Assembly: GCA_973895155.1 (NCBI GenBank)
Contig: OZ316895.1
Coordinates: 3,844,001 to 3,908,000, forward strand
Direction of reading: 5' to 3'
DNA from: Marsupella aquatica
Lineage: Eukaryota > Marchantiophyta
Length of the DNA stretch: 64,000 bases
In this document: one piece after another, positions 1 to 12,100 of the stretch
Numbering within the stretch: position 1 is the first letter of the stretch
How the letters are laid out: every line of letters begins with the position of its first letter
Program-made: the position numbers and the translations under genes
Notes under the pieces: generated by a model
The model's database searches: none
Seen by the model: the letters and a program-made list of their open reading frames with translations, nothing else
What the model was told of the DNA's origin: nothing

Positions 1-47
1 GATAAATGACAAAAAATGTATTACCGTCATTTTAACCAACGGTGTTA

Positions 48-545
48 AATGACAAAATATAGGGTCAATCTGAAAATGAGAAATAATATATAAGTGTTTA
101 CAATAACATATTGTCATTATGGACTCCTCCCATAAATGACTAACTCTAGGGTCAATCTTGAAATTAGGACATATCAGTGTTTACAAGAACATACCGTCAT
201 TATGGACTTCTCTCATAAATGACTAACTCTAGGGTCAATCTTGAAATTAGGACATATCAGTGTTTACAAGAACATACTGTCATTATGGACTTCTCTCATA
301 AATGACTAATTCCATAGTCATTCTTGAAATTAGGATATATCGGTGTTTACAATAACATACAGTCATTATGGACTTGTCGCATAAATGACTAAATATAGGG
401 TCAATCTAAAAATTATGATATTCAATGTTTACAATAACATACAGTCATTATGGACTTATTGCATAAATGACTATTTATAGAGTCATTAAAGAACCCAAGA
501 GATATGAAAATTAAAATACTCAATAGTCATTCCAGACACCGGTCA
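48..545. repeat. 83-bp tandem array, CACTA subterminal region
   Basis: The phrase CATAAATGACTAA recurs at 131, 214, 297, 380 and 462, a spacing of 82-83 bp, with a more diverged unit before it. Each unit carries a GTCATTATGGACTT motif and an AATGACTAA motif. Read as the outer 5' subterminal binding-site array of the CACTA element. Confidence 0.85.
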
Positions 546-559
546 TAATTGTAGAGTCA

Positions 560-3500
560 TTGATATGGTTGATAACCTTTCCACTAAGTGCGAGACACAA
601 TACTCATCATTGTCCTCCCACTAGTTGCGGATTAGCAATTTGAACACATGTCTTGCATTTACTTTAGGCATGATGCACCTAGCTTTGGGGAAATCACTCC
701 CAAGTCATACACCTTTGGAGTGATTTTCCAGAACTGTCACCATATATAGATGCGCGCATACTATCGTATCCAAAGGCAAATGAAACTTTTTTGTCTCTCC
801 AAGAAGTAGGGCAATACCAATGGAAGGTTGTCAACCTTTGTTGTAATTGTGTCATGTTTGTGCCTTTGTTTGGATGGGGAATATTCTATTTTGCAAATGA
901 ATAGTGACAGGGCAATGAAGGATGTAGTGTAATCTTTATTGGGTCATTTTTAGACAAATTTGTGTCATAATGCCAATGACTACAAGTAGAGTCATTAAAC
1001 TGTCATATGGTATGTCATATCAGTCAAGTGACGAGACTTGTGGTCATTTGTGTGGTCCCTCATGCAGTCATTAAACACAAGCACAAATGACCAGTTTGGG
1101 GCTAGGGGCTGGAGATGGGGCCTAGAGTGCAATGGGGCCCCACATAGAGGTGAGAACCCCTCCACTAGGTGCAGGACACTATACTCATCATTGTCCAACC
1201 ACTAGTTGCGACATAAACACTTTGGACACATGTTTTTGCGTTTACTTAAGGCATGATGCACCTTTGGGGAAATCACTCCCAAGTAGTATGACTTTGGAGT
1301 GATTTTCCAAAAGTGTCACCATGCATGCATACCATCACATCCAAAGGCAAATAAAAGTTGTTTTTTGGTTCCCCAAGAGGTAGTGATGCACCAATGGAAT
1401 GGGCAAGGGAGTCGTGCTTCTCAGTATGGTGTGGGTGCGGGTTTAGCAAAGAGGAATATTCCAATCTTGCAAGGAATCTAGAGTTGGCTCTAGTTGGAGG
1501 TACTAGGGCCTTTATTGGCTCATATGTGAGCAATGGCCCGTCATAAATGCCAATGACTAAAAGTAGGGTCATTAAAACTGTCATATGGAGTGTCATATCA
1601 GTCTAATGACTGGATTTGTGGTCATTTGAGGGGTCCCTTATGCAGTCATTAAGGAAAAGCATAAATGACCAGTTTGGGGCTAGGGGCTTGAGGTGGGCCC
1701 TAGAGTGCCATGGGGCCCCACATAGAGGTGAGAACCCCTCCACTAGGTGCGGGACACTATACTCATCATTGTCCAACCACTAGTTGCAACATAAACACTT
1801 TGGACACATGTTTTTGCATTTACTTAAGGCATGATGCACCTTTGGGGAAATCACTCCCAAGTCGTACGACTTTGGAGTGATTTGCCAAAAGTGCAACCAT
1901 GGATGTATACCATCCCATCCAAAGGCAAATAAAAGTTGTTTTTTGGTTCTCCAAGAGGTAGTGTTGCACCAATGGAATGGGCAGGGGAGTCGTGCTTCCT
2001 GGTATGGTGTGGGTGCGGGTTTAGAGAAGAGGAATATTCAGACCTTCCAAGGAATCTAAAGCGGGCTCTCTTTGGAGGTACTATGGCCCCCATTGGGTCA
2101 TTTTTGCGCAAAGTTGTGTCATAAGTGCCAATGACTACAAATAGGGTCATTGAAATTGTCATTTAGGATGTCATATAAGTCAAATGACTGGACTTGTTGT
2201 CATTTGAAGGGTCCCTAGTGCAGTCATTGAAGACAAGCCTGAATGACCAATTTGGGGCTAAGGGCTGGAGGTCGGCGCTAGAGTGCCATGTAGACCCACA
2301 TAGAGCTCGCAACCCCTCCACTATGTGCCAAATACTATATTTACGATTCTCCAACCACTAGTTGCATCATTAGCACTTTGGTCTCATTTCTGTGTTTACT
2401 TAAGGGATGATACAATCTTGGGGAAATCACTCCCAAGTCATACAACTTTGGAGTGATTTGCCAAAAGTGTCACCATTGATGCATACCATCCTATCCAAAG
2501 GGAAATGAAGCCATTTTTTGTTTCTGCACGAAGTAGCGCAACACCAATGGAAGACTATCATCCTTCCATGTAATTGTGTCATGTTTGTGCCTTTGTTTGG
2601 ATGGGGAATATTCTATTTTGCAAATGAATAGTGACGGGGCAATGAAGGATGTAGTGTAATCTTTATTGGGTCATTTTTAGACAAATTTGTGTCATAATGC
2701 CAATGACTACAAGTAGAGTCATTAATATTGTCATATGGTATGTCATATAAGTCAAGTGACTAGACTTGTGGTCATTTGTGTGGTCCCCCATGCAGTCATT
2801 AAACAGAAGCACAAATGACCAATTTGGGGCTAGGGGTTGAAGGTGGGCCCTAGAGTGCCATGTGGCCCCACATAGAGGTGAGAAATTCTCCACTAGGTGC
2901 GGGACACTATACTCATCATTGTCCAACCACTAGTTGCGACATAAACACTTTGGACACATGTTTTTGCGTTTATCAATGCATGATGCACCCTTGGGGAAAT
3001 CACTCCCAAGTCATACGAATTTGGAGTGATTTTCCAAAAGTGTCACCATGGATGCATACCACCGTATCCAAACGCAAATGGAGCCATTTTTTTGTCTCTC
3101 CAAGAAGTAGTGCAACACCAATGGAAGGTTGTCATCTTGTGATGTAATTGTGTCATGTTTGTGCCCGTATTTGGATGGGGAATACTCCATTTTGCATATG
3201 AATAGTGTCGGGGCATTGTGAGTAGGTGTTATAATCTTCATTGGGTCATTTTGGAGGAATAGTGTGTCATTAATGCCAAAGACTGCAGTAAGGGTCATTT
3301 TGGCCGTCCGTTTGGAAGTCATTTGTGCCAAATGACTCCATATGGGGTCATGATAGAGGTCCCTCATGGTGTTATTATGGACCATAAAAAATGACCCTTT
3401 TGGGTCTAGGAGCTTAATGTGGCCCTAGTGTGCCATGGGTCCCTACATGAAGGTGGCAACCACTCCACAAGGTGCGGGGTACTATACCCACTATTCTCCA

Positions 3501-4080
3501 ACCACTAGTTGCACCATGAGCACTTTGGAGCCATGTTTTTGCAATTACTTAAGGGATGATCCAACATTGGGGAAAATCACTCCCAAGTCATACAACTTTG
3601 GAGTGATTTGCCAAAAGTATCACCATGCATGCATACCATTCGTTCCAAAAGCAAACAAATTATTTTTTTGTCTCTCCAAGAGAGATATAGTGCAATACTA
3701 GTGGAAGACTATGTCCTTCTATATAACTATGTCATGTTTGTGCCGACATTTGGATTTTGGATATATTCTATTAAATTTCAAAGGAATTGTAAGGGGGCAC
3801 TCTGAGAGGCAGTATACTCTTTATTGGGTCATTTTCACATAATATCTGTCATTAATGCCAATGACTACAATAAGGGTCATCTTGGTAGTCATATTGGAGG
3901 TCATTTGAACAATTGACTGCATATGTGGTCATTAATGAAAACACCTCAAATTAGGGTAATCTTGGTTGTCATACTAGAAGTCAGAAGTACCAAATGACTG
4001 GAAATGTGGTCTTTACAAAGGCTATTGGGGGGTTCTCTTTGGAGGTACAAGGGAGTTCATTGGGTCATTTGAATTAAATG
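560..4080. repeat. About 577-bp tandem array, six copies
   Basis: The anchor CCACTAGTTG recurs at 618, 1199, 1777, 2355, 2927 and 3502, giving periods of 581, 578, 578, 572 and 575 bp. Each unit carries several GTCATT/AATGAC motifs and a constant block with GGGGAAATCACTCCCAAGT. Short open frames of 60-120 codons recur in every unit on both strands but drift like the rest, so they are not taken as genes. The last copies are more diverged. This is the inner 5' subterminal region of the CACTA element. Confidence 0.85.
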
Positions 4081-5450
4081 GTGCTTCAATCTGAGGACTA
4101 AACATGGGGTCACTCACGCTGTCATATTGGAAACCATTAATGTTGGCATATTGGAGGTCATATAGTCATGGGAAGGCTCACTTGTTAATGCTTTGGTGTA
4201 ATGCTCTCAAAAACTTTTAGACAACATAGCCTCATATGTAGTGGTCATGTAGCATGTAAGGGGCCCGTGAAGTGGGCCCTAGACGAGGGTGTTGGCAAGG
4301 GCATGTACAAAAGTACACATACTATACATATGTCTATATGAAACTAATAGTTGCCCTATAAATGTGCTTGAGTCATGACTGAGGGTTTCTCTTGAGGTTT
4401 CTCTCAATTGAGTCACGAGTGGAAAGCTATTAAATGCTAACATTTGGATGAGTATCACTATCATATGGTGAGACTAATAAGGTAGTCCAAAATTGTGTTC
4501 ATGCATGCATATATTTTTGCAGACATAACCTATCACTCAAAAACCATGGCCGGTACATAGTTAATTACACTAATGTAATCCACAACACCCTCACCTCCCA
4601 TGAAGGATTAATTTGTTTAAATGAGGGGCGGGTTATGGGTTTAGGGTCAATGTGATTTTGAGCCATAACTCTAGAGCACCAAGTTAGAAAACCAAGGTTT
4701 TCCCTTGGTCCAAAAGGACCTTTTATATTGCGGGCATCATTTTTTATATATAACATGCGTCCTTAACATTCTTGTTGGCACCTACACAAACAGCCATGAC
4801 CTTTAGGGCTCTCTTTAAATTGGATATACCATAACCTTCATTGGGTTTTTTGCAAACCAATAATGGAGAGGTATTAAGTTTATAACCTAGTGGAGAGGTA
4901 TTAAATTGTCCAACCTAGTGGAGAGGTATTAGATTTTTGGCACCTACACAAGTGCCAACGGCTGAGATCACACCCTAGATCATACAATCAACATCGTGCT
5001 CCAATTCCCGCATTCTTGTAGTAGGCCCTCGGAACAAAAGTGGTCGACAAATCTGCATTGGAGGTGCACAACGGCAAATGTCGAGTCGAGCACAAGTTGT
5101 GAAATGTAGGGTTTTTGTGGTTGAGGTGCGCGTTTTCATCAAAGGAATGTGGCGGTGGGCAATGTGCATGGAGTGCGGGGCGCACTTGAGTTCAGTTGCG
5201 AGTTGAGACAGCTTTGTGGAGTGCGCACTCCGTTTCTTCCCACAAACTGTATCAGGGTGCTGCGCGCGGTCAGGGGAGTAGGAAAGCTTAGGGTGAGCCG
5301 GTAGGACTTGGGAGCTACTACCACGGAAGAGCTCCAATCCATTGTTGCAGTGTCGCGCAACATTGCAGAGCATTTGGCGTTAACGTTGGAGCTATATGTC
5401 TCAGAAAGCTGCCAAGGGCGACGATGTGCGATCGATGATAACCAATGGGT
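4081..5450. other. Non-coding CACTA interior, short repeats only
   Basis: No credible gene is seen. Between 4864 and 4935 a short unit containing GGAGAGGTATTA occurs three times at 27-28 bp spacing. The phrase GGCACCTACACAA occurs at about 4778 and again at about 4938, bracketing that array. The rest is unremarkable sequence of the element's 5' leader. Confidence 0.5.
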
Positions 5451-5454
5451 GAGG

Positions 5455-5800
5455 AGGAGACTTGGGACAATACATTACGAAGGAGCTGCGGGAGGCTACC
5501 TCAGCGAAGGGCGACAAGCTGTGATTGGTGATAACCTGCGGGTCATAAGCTGCGAGCTCGGCTGCGAGGAGTGGTTTAGGGTTCATTGGGAAGGAGCTGC
5601 AAGCTATGATTGGGGTAACTAAGCTACAGAGGAGTGGTGGAGCTGCGGGAGGTCACATTGGTGGAGCTTCGAGAGGTCACAGCAGGCAGGATCTGCGGGA
5701 AGAGCTGCAGGAGGTCTCACCGTTCGTCAGTGTGCTGCGGGAGCTGCGGGAGGTTACATCGGGAGCTACGGGAGGAGAAACGGGAGCTGCAAGAGGTTGT
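5455..5800. repeat. Purine-rich GAGCTGCGGGAGG minisatellite-like tract
   Basis: Variants of GAGCTGCGGGAGGT recur many times at irregular spacing (for example near 5480, 5640, 5695 and 5740-5790). Open frames here on both strands simply translate the repeat (ELREV-type peptides) and are not considered genes. It sits upstream of the PHD gene inside the CACTA element. Confidence 0.6.
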
Positions 5801-7245
5801 GCTCTTCTTCCCCTTCAATCTGGCTATGTTTCATAGTTTCAATTTACTCTTTCCTTTTGCCATGCTACCCCTGCCTTCTTGCTATGTTGCTCTATTGCTC
5901 TGTTTCTCCTCCTGCTTAGCATACATTTTTTGTGTTTGCTATGTTAAGTTCCGAACCCTTCGATTGCCACGAGACTATTACCTCAACCTCTCAGTCCCTC
6001 TCTAGAGCTCTCTCTGTGATTGCTCGAGGTTGCACCAGTTCTTCCGAGTTTTCCATTTTGGCTGCTGTTGATTTCCGACAGTCCCTATCAATTGTTTGAT
6101 TGTCATTTTCCCTCTGAATGGTACTGCTTGAGTTCCAACACCGAATTGAACAAAAACGTGCTCATGTCCTTGGCAGGAGTTCTGCACGACCTTAGACAGT
6201 CGTCCCCTCTCATGTGGTGTGCATAAGTTGAAGTGGATAAATCTGTAATTCTAAAAGCCACCTTCTGCCTGAACTTGTCACCAAAATTATGAGAACCTAT
6301 TTTTCTAACAGTCCCTTCACATAAACCATGCCCTTTTCCATTAGACCCAATTCTTGTCGGAGACGATCGATTTGTTCGTCATTGCCTTGGATTATAACAT
6401 CAGTCGATCATTCATCATCAGCTACCACCAACTTTACTTATATCTGCTCCTTTTGTGATGCTCTCGTCCAATAATAGAATCCTTTGAGTAAACGAATGAA
6501 GAATGTTGTTAGAACGGCATACAATAAGCATTGAGGCGTACACGGGAAGGACAAGATTGACCCTGTTCAATGCTTGAGTGGGCCAGGATTGTTTCTGCCT
6601 AAGTGGAAGGCTGGTCTGTTTAATGCTGCCTAATTGAACATAGAATCTGCTAGTAAGTTCATGGAGTTTGGCAATGAATGTTTCATTGGCAATGTTTGTT
6701 GTGTTCGTTGTGTTCAGTGGGCCGGAATGTCTTACAAAATTATACCCCACTGTCCACAAAGTCCAAATGGAGAATTTGCCATCAAATGATTTTAGTCGTT
6801 TACTTCAAACAAATAAATTTTGTTACAGAGAATGATCCAGAAGAAGTCTTGTCACATTAGGAGAGTACTAACCTTCCTAGACCTGACGCAACTTGGGATG
6901 GATCATCGCCTGGGTATCTCCCGCTTTAGACTCTGGGTAGAATTTCCCGATGCTATGCAGGGACAAGGTGAGAACTTTATTCACAGCCTTGACCCATGTT
7001 TACTTCATGCCTCTACATGATTTCATTGTGTGATTGTTTTGAAGTCGTAGCCGTGGTGAAAAGCTGGTCTATAAAAATCGAATTCAGGTTGCTGCTGTAT
7101 ATAAAGCGCAGCAGGATCAAAACTAGAAAACTGTCCCAGCAAATTTTGTAGCTCTCACTACTTGAATATATAAATTATTTGCCCTGATCGGTCTTAGCCT
7201 GCTGCGCACAAGGCAGGCAATGAAACAAGTCTGTCCATTTTAAAA
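5801..7245. other. CACTA interior without recognised gene
   Basis: Several short open frames (about 60-110 codons) occur on both strands, but none shows a recognisable domain, codon bias or splice structure. A 5' untranslated exon or promoter of the PHD gene could lie here, but I see nothing that fixes it. Confidence 0.4.
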
Positions 7246-7253
7246 CTTGAGAA

Positions 7254-7560
7254 CCCGGGTTCCTCACTTCTTTTCTTCCGACCCATCACGCGCGAATAAG
7301 TATAGGGTTTTTTTATTGGGTTTAGTGAAATACTTTTAAATTTTTGTTGAAGAACATTAGGGTTATTTAAATCCAATTTTGAGAATTATAAGAATCATAG
7401 GGTTTTTTTAAATCAAATATGGGAATATTCTTGGAATATTCCATTAAGTTATGGATAAAACAATTCCTAAAAAAAACTTTATTGACTTAACTTTTAGGGT
7501 GTTTATTCCCCCAAAACTTCGAGCGTGATATGAGACACCCCTTGGATTGAGGCCCCCGAG
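7254..7560. mobile_element. hAT-type MITE, family A copy 1 (307 bp), nested in CACTA
   Basis: The segment is flanked by a perfect 8-bp direct repeat CTTGAGAA at 7246-7253 and 7561-7568, the target duplication size of hAT elements. The ends are imperfect inverted repeats: CCCGGGTTCCTCAC on the left and GGCCCCCGAG on the right, fitting a CTCGGGGGTTTCAC-like terminus. The AT-rich interior is related, in inverted orientation, to the element at 54083-54379. It codes for nothing. Confidence 0.8.
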
Positions 7561-7886
7561 CTTGAGAACCAATGCTTTGCTGAAACTCAATTGCTATTTG
7601 TTCTGTGTTGCCCTTACAGATTTAAAAAAGGCAGGGTGAGTGAGCACTGCTGGACAGAAGGCGAAGGCATACAGGTTGCAATATTTGTGATTGCTTCCAA
7701 TCATAGGCCAAGGTTATTTGCGTTGCTCAGTCCTAGTGCTTTGCCATCCATAAAGCATTGGTTTATGCTGCTCCCTTGTGGTTACATGTCATATTTTATG
7801 CTGCACCCTCATTCTTTTGTGTCATGTTGCACCCTGTTATTCCTTCTTGTTTCACAATCTGATGTAGGGTCTGAGTGTGCAGGACC

Positions 7887-8546
7887 ATGGCTCGCAATAA
7901 GCAGAAGGCCATGAATCGTTGCAGAGGTGAATCCTCTCAAGCACCTCAATTGGCCTTATATTCAGACATTGAGATTAACCAAAATAGTCCACATGTATGT
8001 GCGATTTGTGATGAGGGAGGGGATCTCATTGTTTGTGATGGGCCTTGCCACCGACATTTCCATAAGAATGTTTCCTGTCCTTTGGGTCAGCAATGGCTAT
8101 GCCCAACTATATCCCTGGCTGATGGCCATGTTGGAGAATGGCTTTGTGTTGATTGCAAGAATGATGAACATTCTTGCTTTAAGTGCCATGTGTCTGGAAA
8201 AATTGGTGAAGAGGTAAGAAAATGTCCAGACCCTCTCTGTGCCCGGTTTTACTGTCGGCAGTGTTTGGTTTCTGGCACAGCATCATGTGGACTCCATATT
8301 TGTCTTACTTGTGGACAGGGGCCCAATGATGGGGCTAATGGCTTTTTGGTTCAGTGCATGAGGTGTCCTAAGGCATGGCACAAGGACTGCCTGTTGTTTA
8401 TCCAACAGAGGGGATTTGCCCATGATCGAACAATTTGGGATCACTCAGCGCATGGGCAGCCCAAGAAGGGGATGTTTTACTGTCCTGACCATGACATTGA
8501 CCCTACACTAGGCACTCCTGCTAGGAGCCACATATCTTGGATTTGA
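7887..8546 (+). CDS. EDM2-like PHD/zinc-finger protein carried by the CACTA element
   Basis: A single-exon frame of 219 codons starting at the ATG of 7887. It holds three cysteine/histidine-rich clusters. The first is a PHD finger (residues about 38-90) with CAICDEGGDLIVCDG and a following HRHFH. The second (about 95-135) has CFKC, CPDPLCARFYC and RQC. The third (about 140-205) has CGQG, QCMRCPKAWHKDC and a closing YCPDHDIDPTLGTP. This order and the closing motif match the PHD region of plant EDM2, a nuclear protein that controls H3K9me2 and transposon silencing. The rest of EDM2 is absent. It is 585 bp upstream of the transposase and in the same direction. That it reads histone marks is inference. 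A spliced 5' exon is possible because an acceptor-like GATGTAG lies just upstream. Confidence 0.75.
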   Translation: MARNKQKAMNRCRGESSQAPQLALYSDIEINQNSPHVCAICDEGGDLIVCDGPCHRHFHKNVSCPLGQQWLCPTISLADGHVGEWLCVDCKNDEHSCFKCHVSGKIGEEVRKCPDPLCARFYCRQCLVSGTASCGLHICLTCGQGPNDGANGFLVQCMRCPKAWHKDCLLFIQQRGFAHDRTIWDHSAHGQPKKGMFYCPDHDIDPTLGTPARSHISWI

Positions 8547-9130
8547 TTGAGGCTGGATGGAACACAAACTTGAGATAGAGCTTTTTGATGGTTTCACGTG
8601 GACTTAAACAATTTTCAGAGTGCTAAAACATGTGGACTATTTATATGCAGTTTGATGAACTCCTCATGTATACACACTCTACGACAGTGCATTGCGGATT
8701 GAGGCAATTAATTTTGAGAAATCAACTTTACTATCTTTTCCAGGGTAGGATTCCGATTTTCATGCATGTGCTTTGAGTGTGATGTCTAAACTTCACTTGT
8801 AAATTTGTCACTGATGTCACAAACGTTACTTATTCCAGACCTGTCTGCTCACATTCCTAATAGGCAAACAAATATTGGAAATGATGAAGGCACAGAGATT
8901 TACGTTCATAGTATCATTCTGATGACACTGTATGTGATGCTCTATTTGTATGCAAGAAGGAGAAGGTGCCTCACTACAGTGGATTTGAGAAACTGGGCTC
9001 TGTGGGTTTGAGCAATTGGACTGTGGTTGGCATCGGTTGTACAACTGTGACGGTAGGCCCAATTTTGTATGCATGTCACACTGATTCAGTTTGAAAATCA
9101 TAGTTTGAATACAATTTCAATCAAGCTAGC

Positions 9131-12100
9131 ATGGCACAATTGCCACAGAATACGTTAGGTGTGGGTAGAACTCCAAAGTTGCCACTCTTCCATCCAGCTA
9201 GAGTACAACATCGTGATGATGCTTTGTGGGTTCGAGAACAGAAGGCCTGCCACAAGAGTGGGGACCATAAGATGTACTGCCCTTGTGTGAACTGCAAAGG
9301 GAATTATAGGACTAATCGGAATACTACTAGACTGCACCTTATTAAACATGGTCGGTACCCTGCATGTCGAGTGTGGGTGGGAGAGGGACAAGACTCTTCT
9401 GATGAAGAGTGGGGTGCTGACTACATGTCACAACATGGCCCTGAGGCATTGAGGGTAGCAAACCTTCAGCAGGCAACCTGTGCACAACAACCAACTGTAG
9501 ATGTTGAAGAATATTTATTTGTAGACGTTCCAGAGTATCCAACTGTGGATGTTCAAGAACATCCAACTATAGATGTCGAAGAACATATCAGGGCTCTACT
9601 AGAAGAAACGTTGCTGAGAACCAGTGAAGAATCCCCTGAACATGAACTAGATGATCAGGACCGTTTTGACTTGGATTTTGTACTTGGGGATGATGAGAGT
9701 GAAGAAGGTGCCCATCCTGTAAACCCCCTTGAAACCTCTGAAACTCCTGTGGAGACTGATCCTGCACAGTTATCTTTAGATGCAGCAATGCAACCTTTGT
9801 TCCCAGGCAGCAAAATAGATGTTGTCATTCATGTTGCTTCTGCTGAACATCTGTCATGGCCATGGATTCTCAAACAAAGGAGTGAATGCATTGTTGTCTT
9901 TGATGGGGGAGCATGGTATGCCTGCAGAGCATAATCTGCCCAAGAACTTATATGCTGCAAAGCAGCTATTGAGAAAGCTTGGCTTGGATTATGAGAGAAT
10001 CCCTGTCTGTGAGAAAGGTTGCATGCTCTTTAGGGGTGAGAATGCCAAGTTAGAAAACTGTTCAGTGTGTCAGCAGCCCAAGATGAAGAGAGTGGGGAAT
10101 TCATTACAGGCAAGGAAGGTGGTGAGGTATTTCGCTATAATTCCTAGGTTGAAGAGATTGTATGCCACTGCTGGTACATCTAAACTCATGACTTGGCATC
10201 ATGAGAATAGAAGCTCAGACAACATGGTTCGGCACGCAGCAGATTCAAAGGCTTGGAAGCATGTGGATACAAATATTGATCGGAAATTTGCAGATGAACC
10301 AAGGAATGTGCGATTTGGGTTGGCACTTGATGGGGTGAATCCCTTTGGGAATAATTCCACAGCTTGGTCTACCTGGCCAATACTGTTGTTGAATTACAAC
10401 TTACCTCCTTGGCTTACCACCAAGAAGTTCTTTGTCATGCTAGCTATGCTGATTCCAGGACCTGATTCAGTAACAGAGGAACAACTAGACATAATATTGG
10501 GCCCATTCTATGAGGAGCTGGAGCTGTTGTGGAAGAAAGGAGTGCCCTGCTTTGACAAATTGCCACGCCCAGGATTGTCTCAACACTTCAACCTTAGGGC
10601 TGTGCTATTGTGGACAATCAATGATTACCCTGCATATGGTTTAATATCTGGACAACAACACTCTGGATACAAAGGATGTGTCATCTGTGGGCCAAAATGT
10701 GTGGCACGTGGTTCTAAGCACTTGCAGAAATTAGAGTACAGTGGCCACCGTCGATGGTTAGCAGCAAGGCATCTTTTTCGTAGACCAGACAGTGCACAAT
10801 ACTTTGATGGTGCAATTGAGAGTCGACCTGCACCGTGTAGAATGACAAGCTCTGATAGAAAGAAGTGGGGAGACGAGACAACAGAATATTTGAAGAAGGG
10901 AGGAACCAAGGTTGAGGATGAGAAATGCCCTATAAAGGTGCATGGAGTGAAGAGGGCTACTGGTCTGTACAAGTTGCCCTATTGGAATGTAAGACTCCAT
11001 ACTACTACAATGAATTTCTGCAATCTCTTCATATGACTTTGAAATATATTCTCTTCATATACTTCCTGTAGCCCAGATTTTGTAATAGTTGTATTCAATG
11101 CACTAATTTCTGAATTGTGTCTACTGCACAAACTACTGTCCAGTGATGCCAAAAGTTGTATTCAATGCCCTAATTTCTGAATTGTGTGTCCACTGCAGAA
11201 ACTACTCATTAACCATTGTCTAGATCCCATGCACTGTGAGAAGAATCTTGCACACAACATTGTGCACACTATCATTGGGACCAAGGACACTCCTTCTGTG
11301 AGAGAAGACATGAAGCTCTTACAGGTGCGCCAACACCTATGGCTTGTACCCAATCCAGCTCCCAAGCGTAACGATGACAAATTGTTGATGCCCCCAGCCC
11401 CATATTGCCTGAGCAAGAAGGAAAGAACAAGGTTCTTGGAGGTGTTATTGACCTTGAAAGGGCCCACTGGTTTTTCAAGTTCTTTGGCGAAGTGTGTTAC
11501 AAAATCCAAGAAACTCTCTGGGTTGAAATCACATGATTTCCACCAACTCATGCAACAGATTCTCCCTTTGGCAACAATGGGATTACTTGATGAAGGGGTT
11601 CGCTTGGCCATAGCTGGGGTGAGCAATATCTATCGCCAGATCTGTACGAAGGTGTGGGACCCTTCAATGTATGAGAATTTGATGATGGATGTTGCATTCA
11701 CTCTCTGCATTTTGGAAATCCATTTTCCACCAAGCTTCTTTGATGTCATGACCCATTTAATGATTCACCTAGTGGAGGAATTAGACTTGTGTGGCCCAGT
11801 TATAGGCAGATGGATGTACCCAATAGAGAGGAACCTGAAGGTATTGAAGGGTTATGTACGAAACAAGGCACGTCCAGAGGCTTCTATGGCTGAAGGCTAT
11901 ATATTAGATGAGTCTTTGGGATTCCTTTCTGAATACATGATTGATGCAAAGGGAGAGGGAAAACGAACCTGGGAGTTGGAGGAGGATGCTGGCGTTGCAG
12001 GCATTGTTTTGGAAGGGGCTACAAAGGCGATAACTTTAGATTGGTCTGAAATGATGGCCATGCATCATTATATATTGGAGAATGAAGAGACAGTGGCTCC

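Noticed and set aside
1273-2162. Recurrent minus-strand frames of about 100 codons in the left repeat array
   Set aside because: They occur at the same place in each copy of the 577-bp array, with frame-breaking differences in the other copies, and have no domain.
5634-6005. Overlapping plus-strand frames of 76-123 codons
   Set aside because: They translate the GAGCTGCGGGAGG repeat (ELREV peptides) and then a hydrophobic pyrimidine-rich tail; composition explains them.
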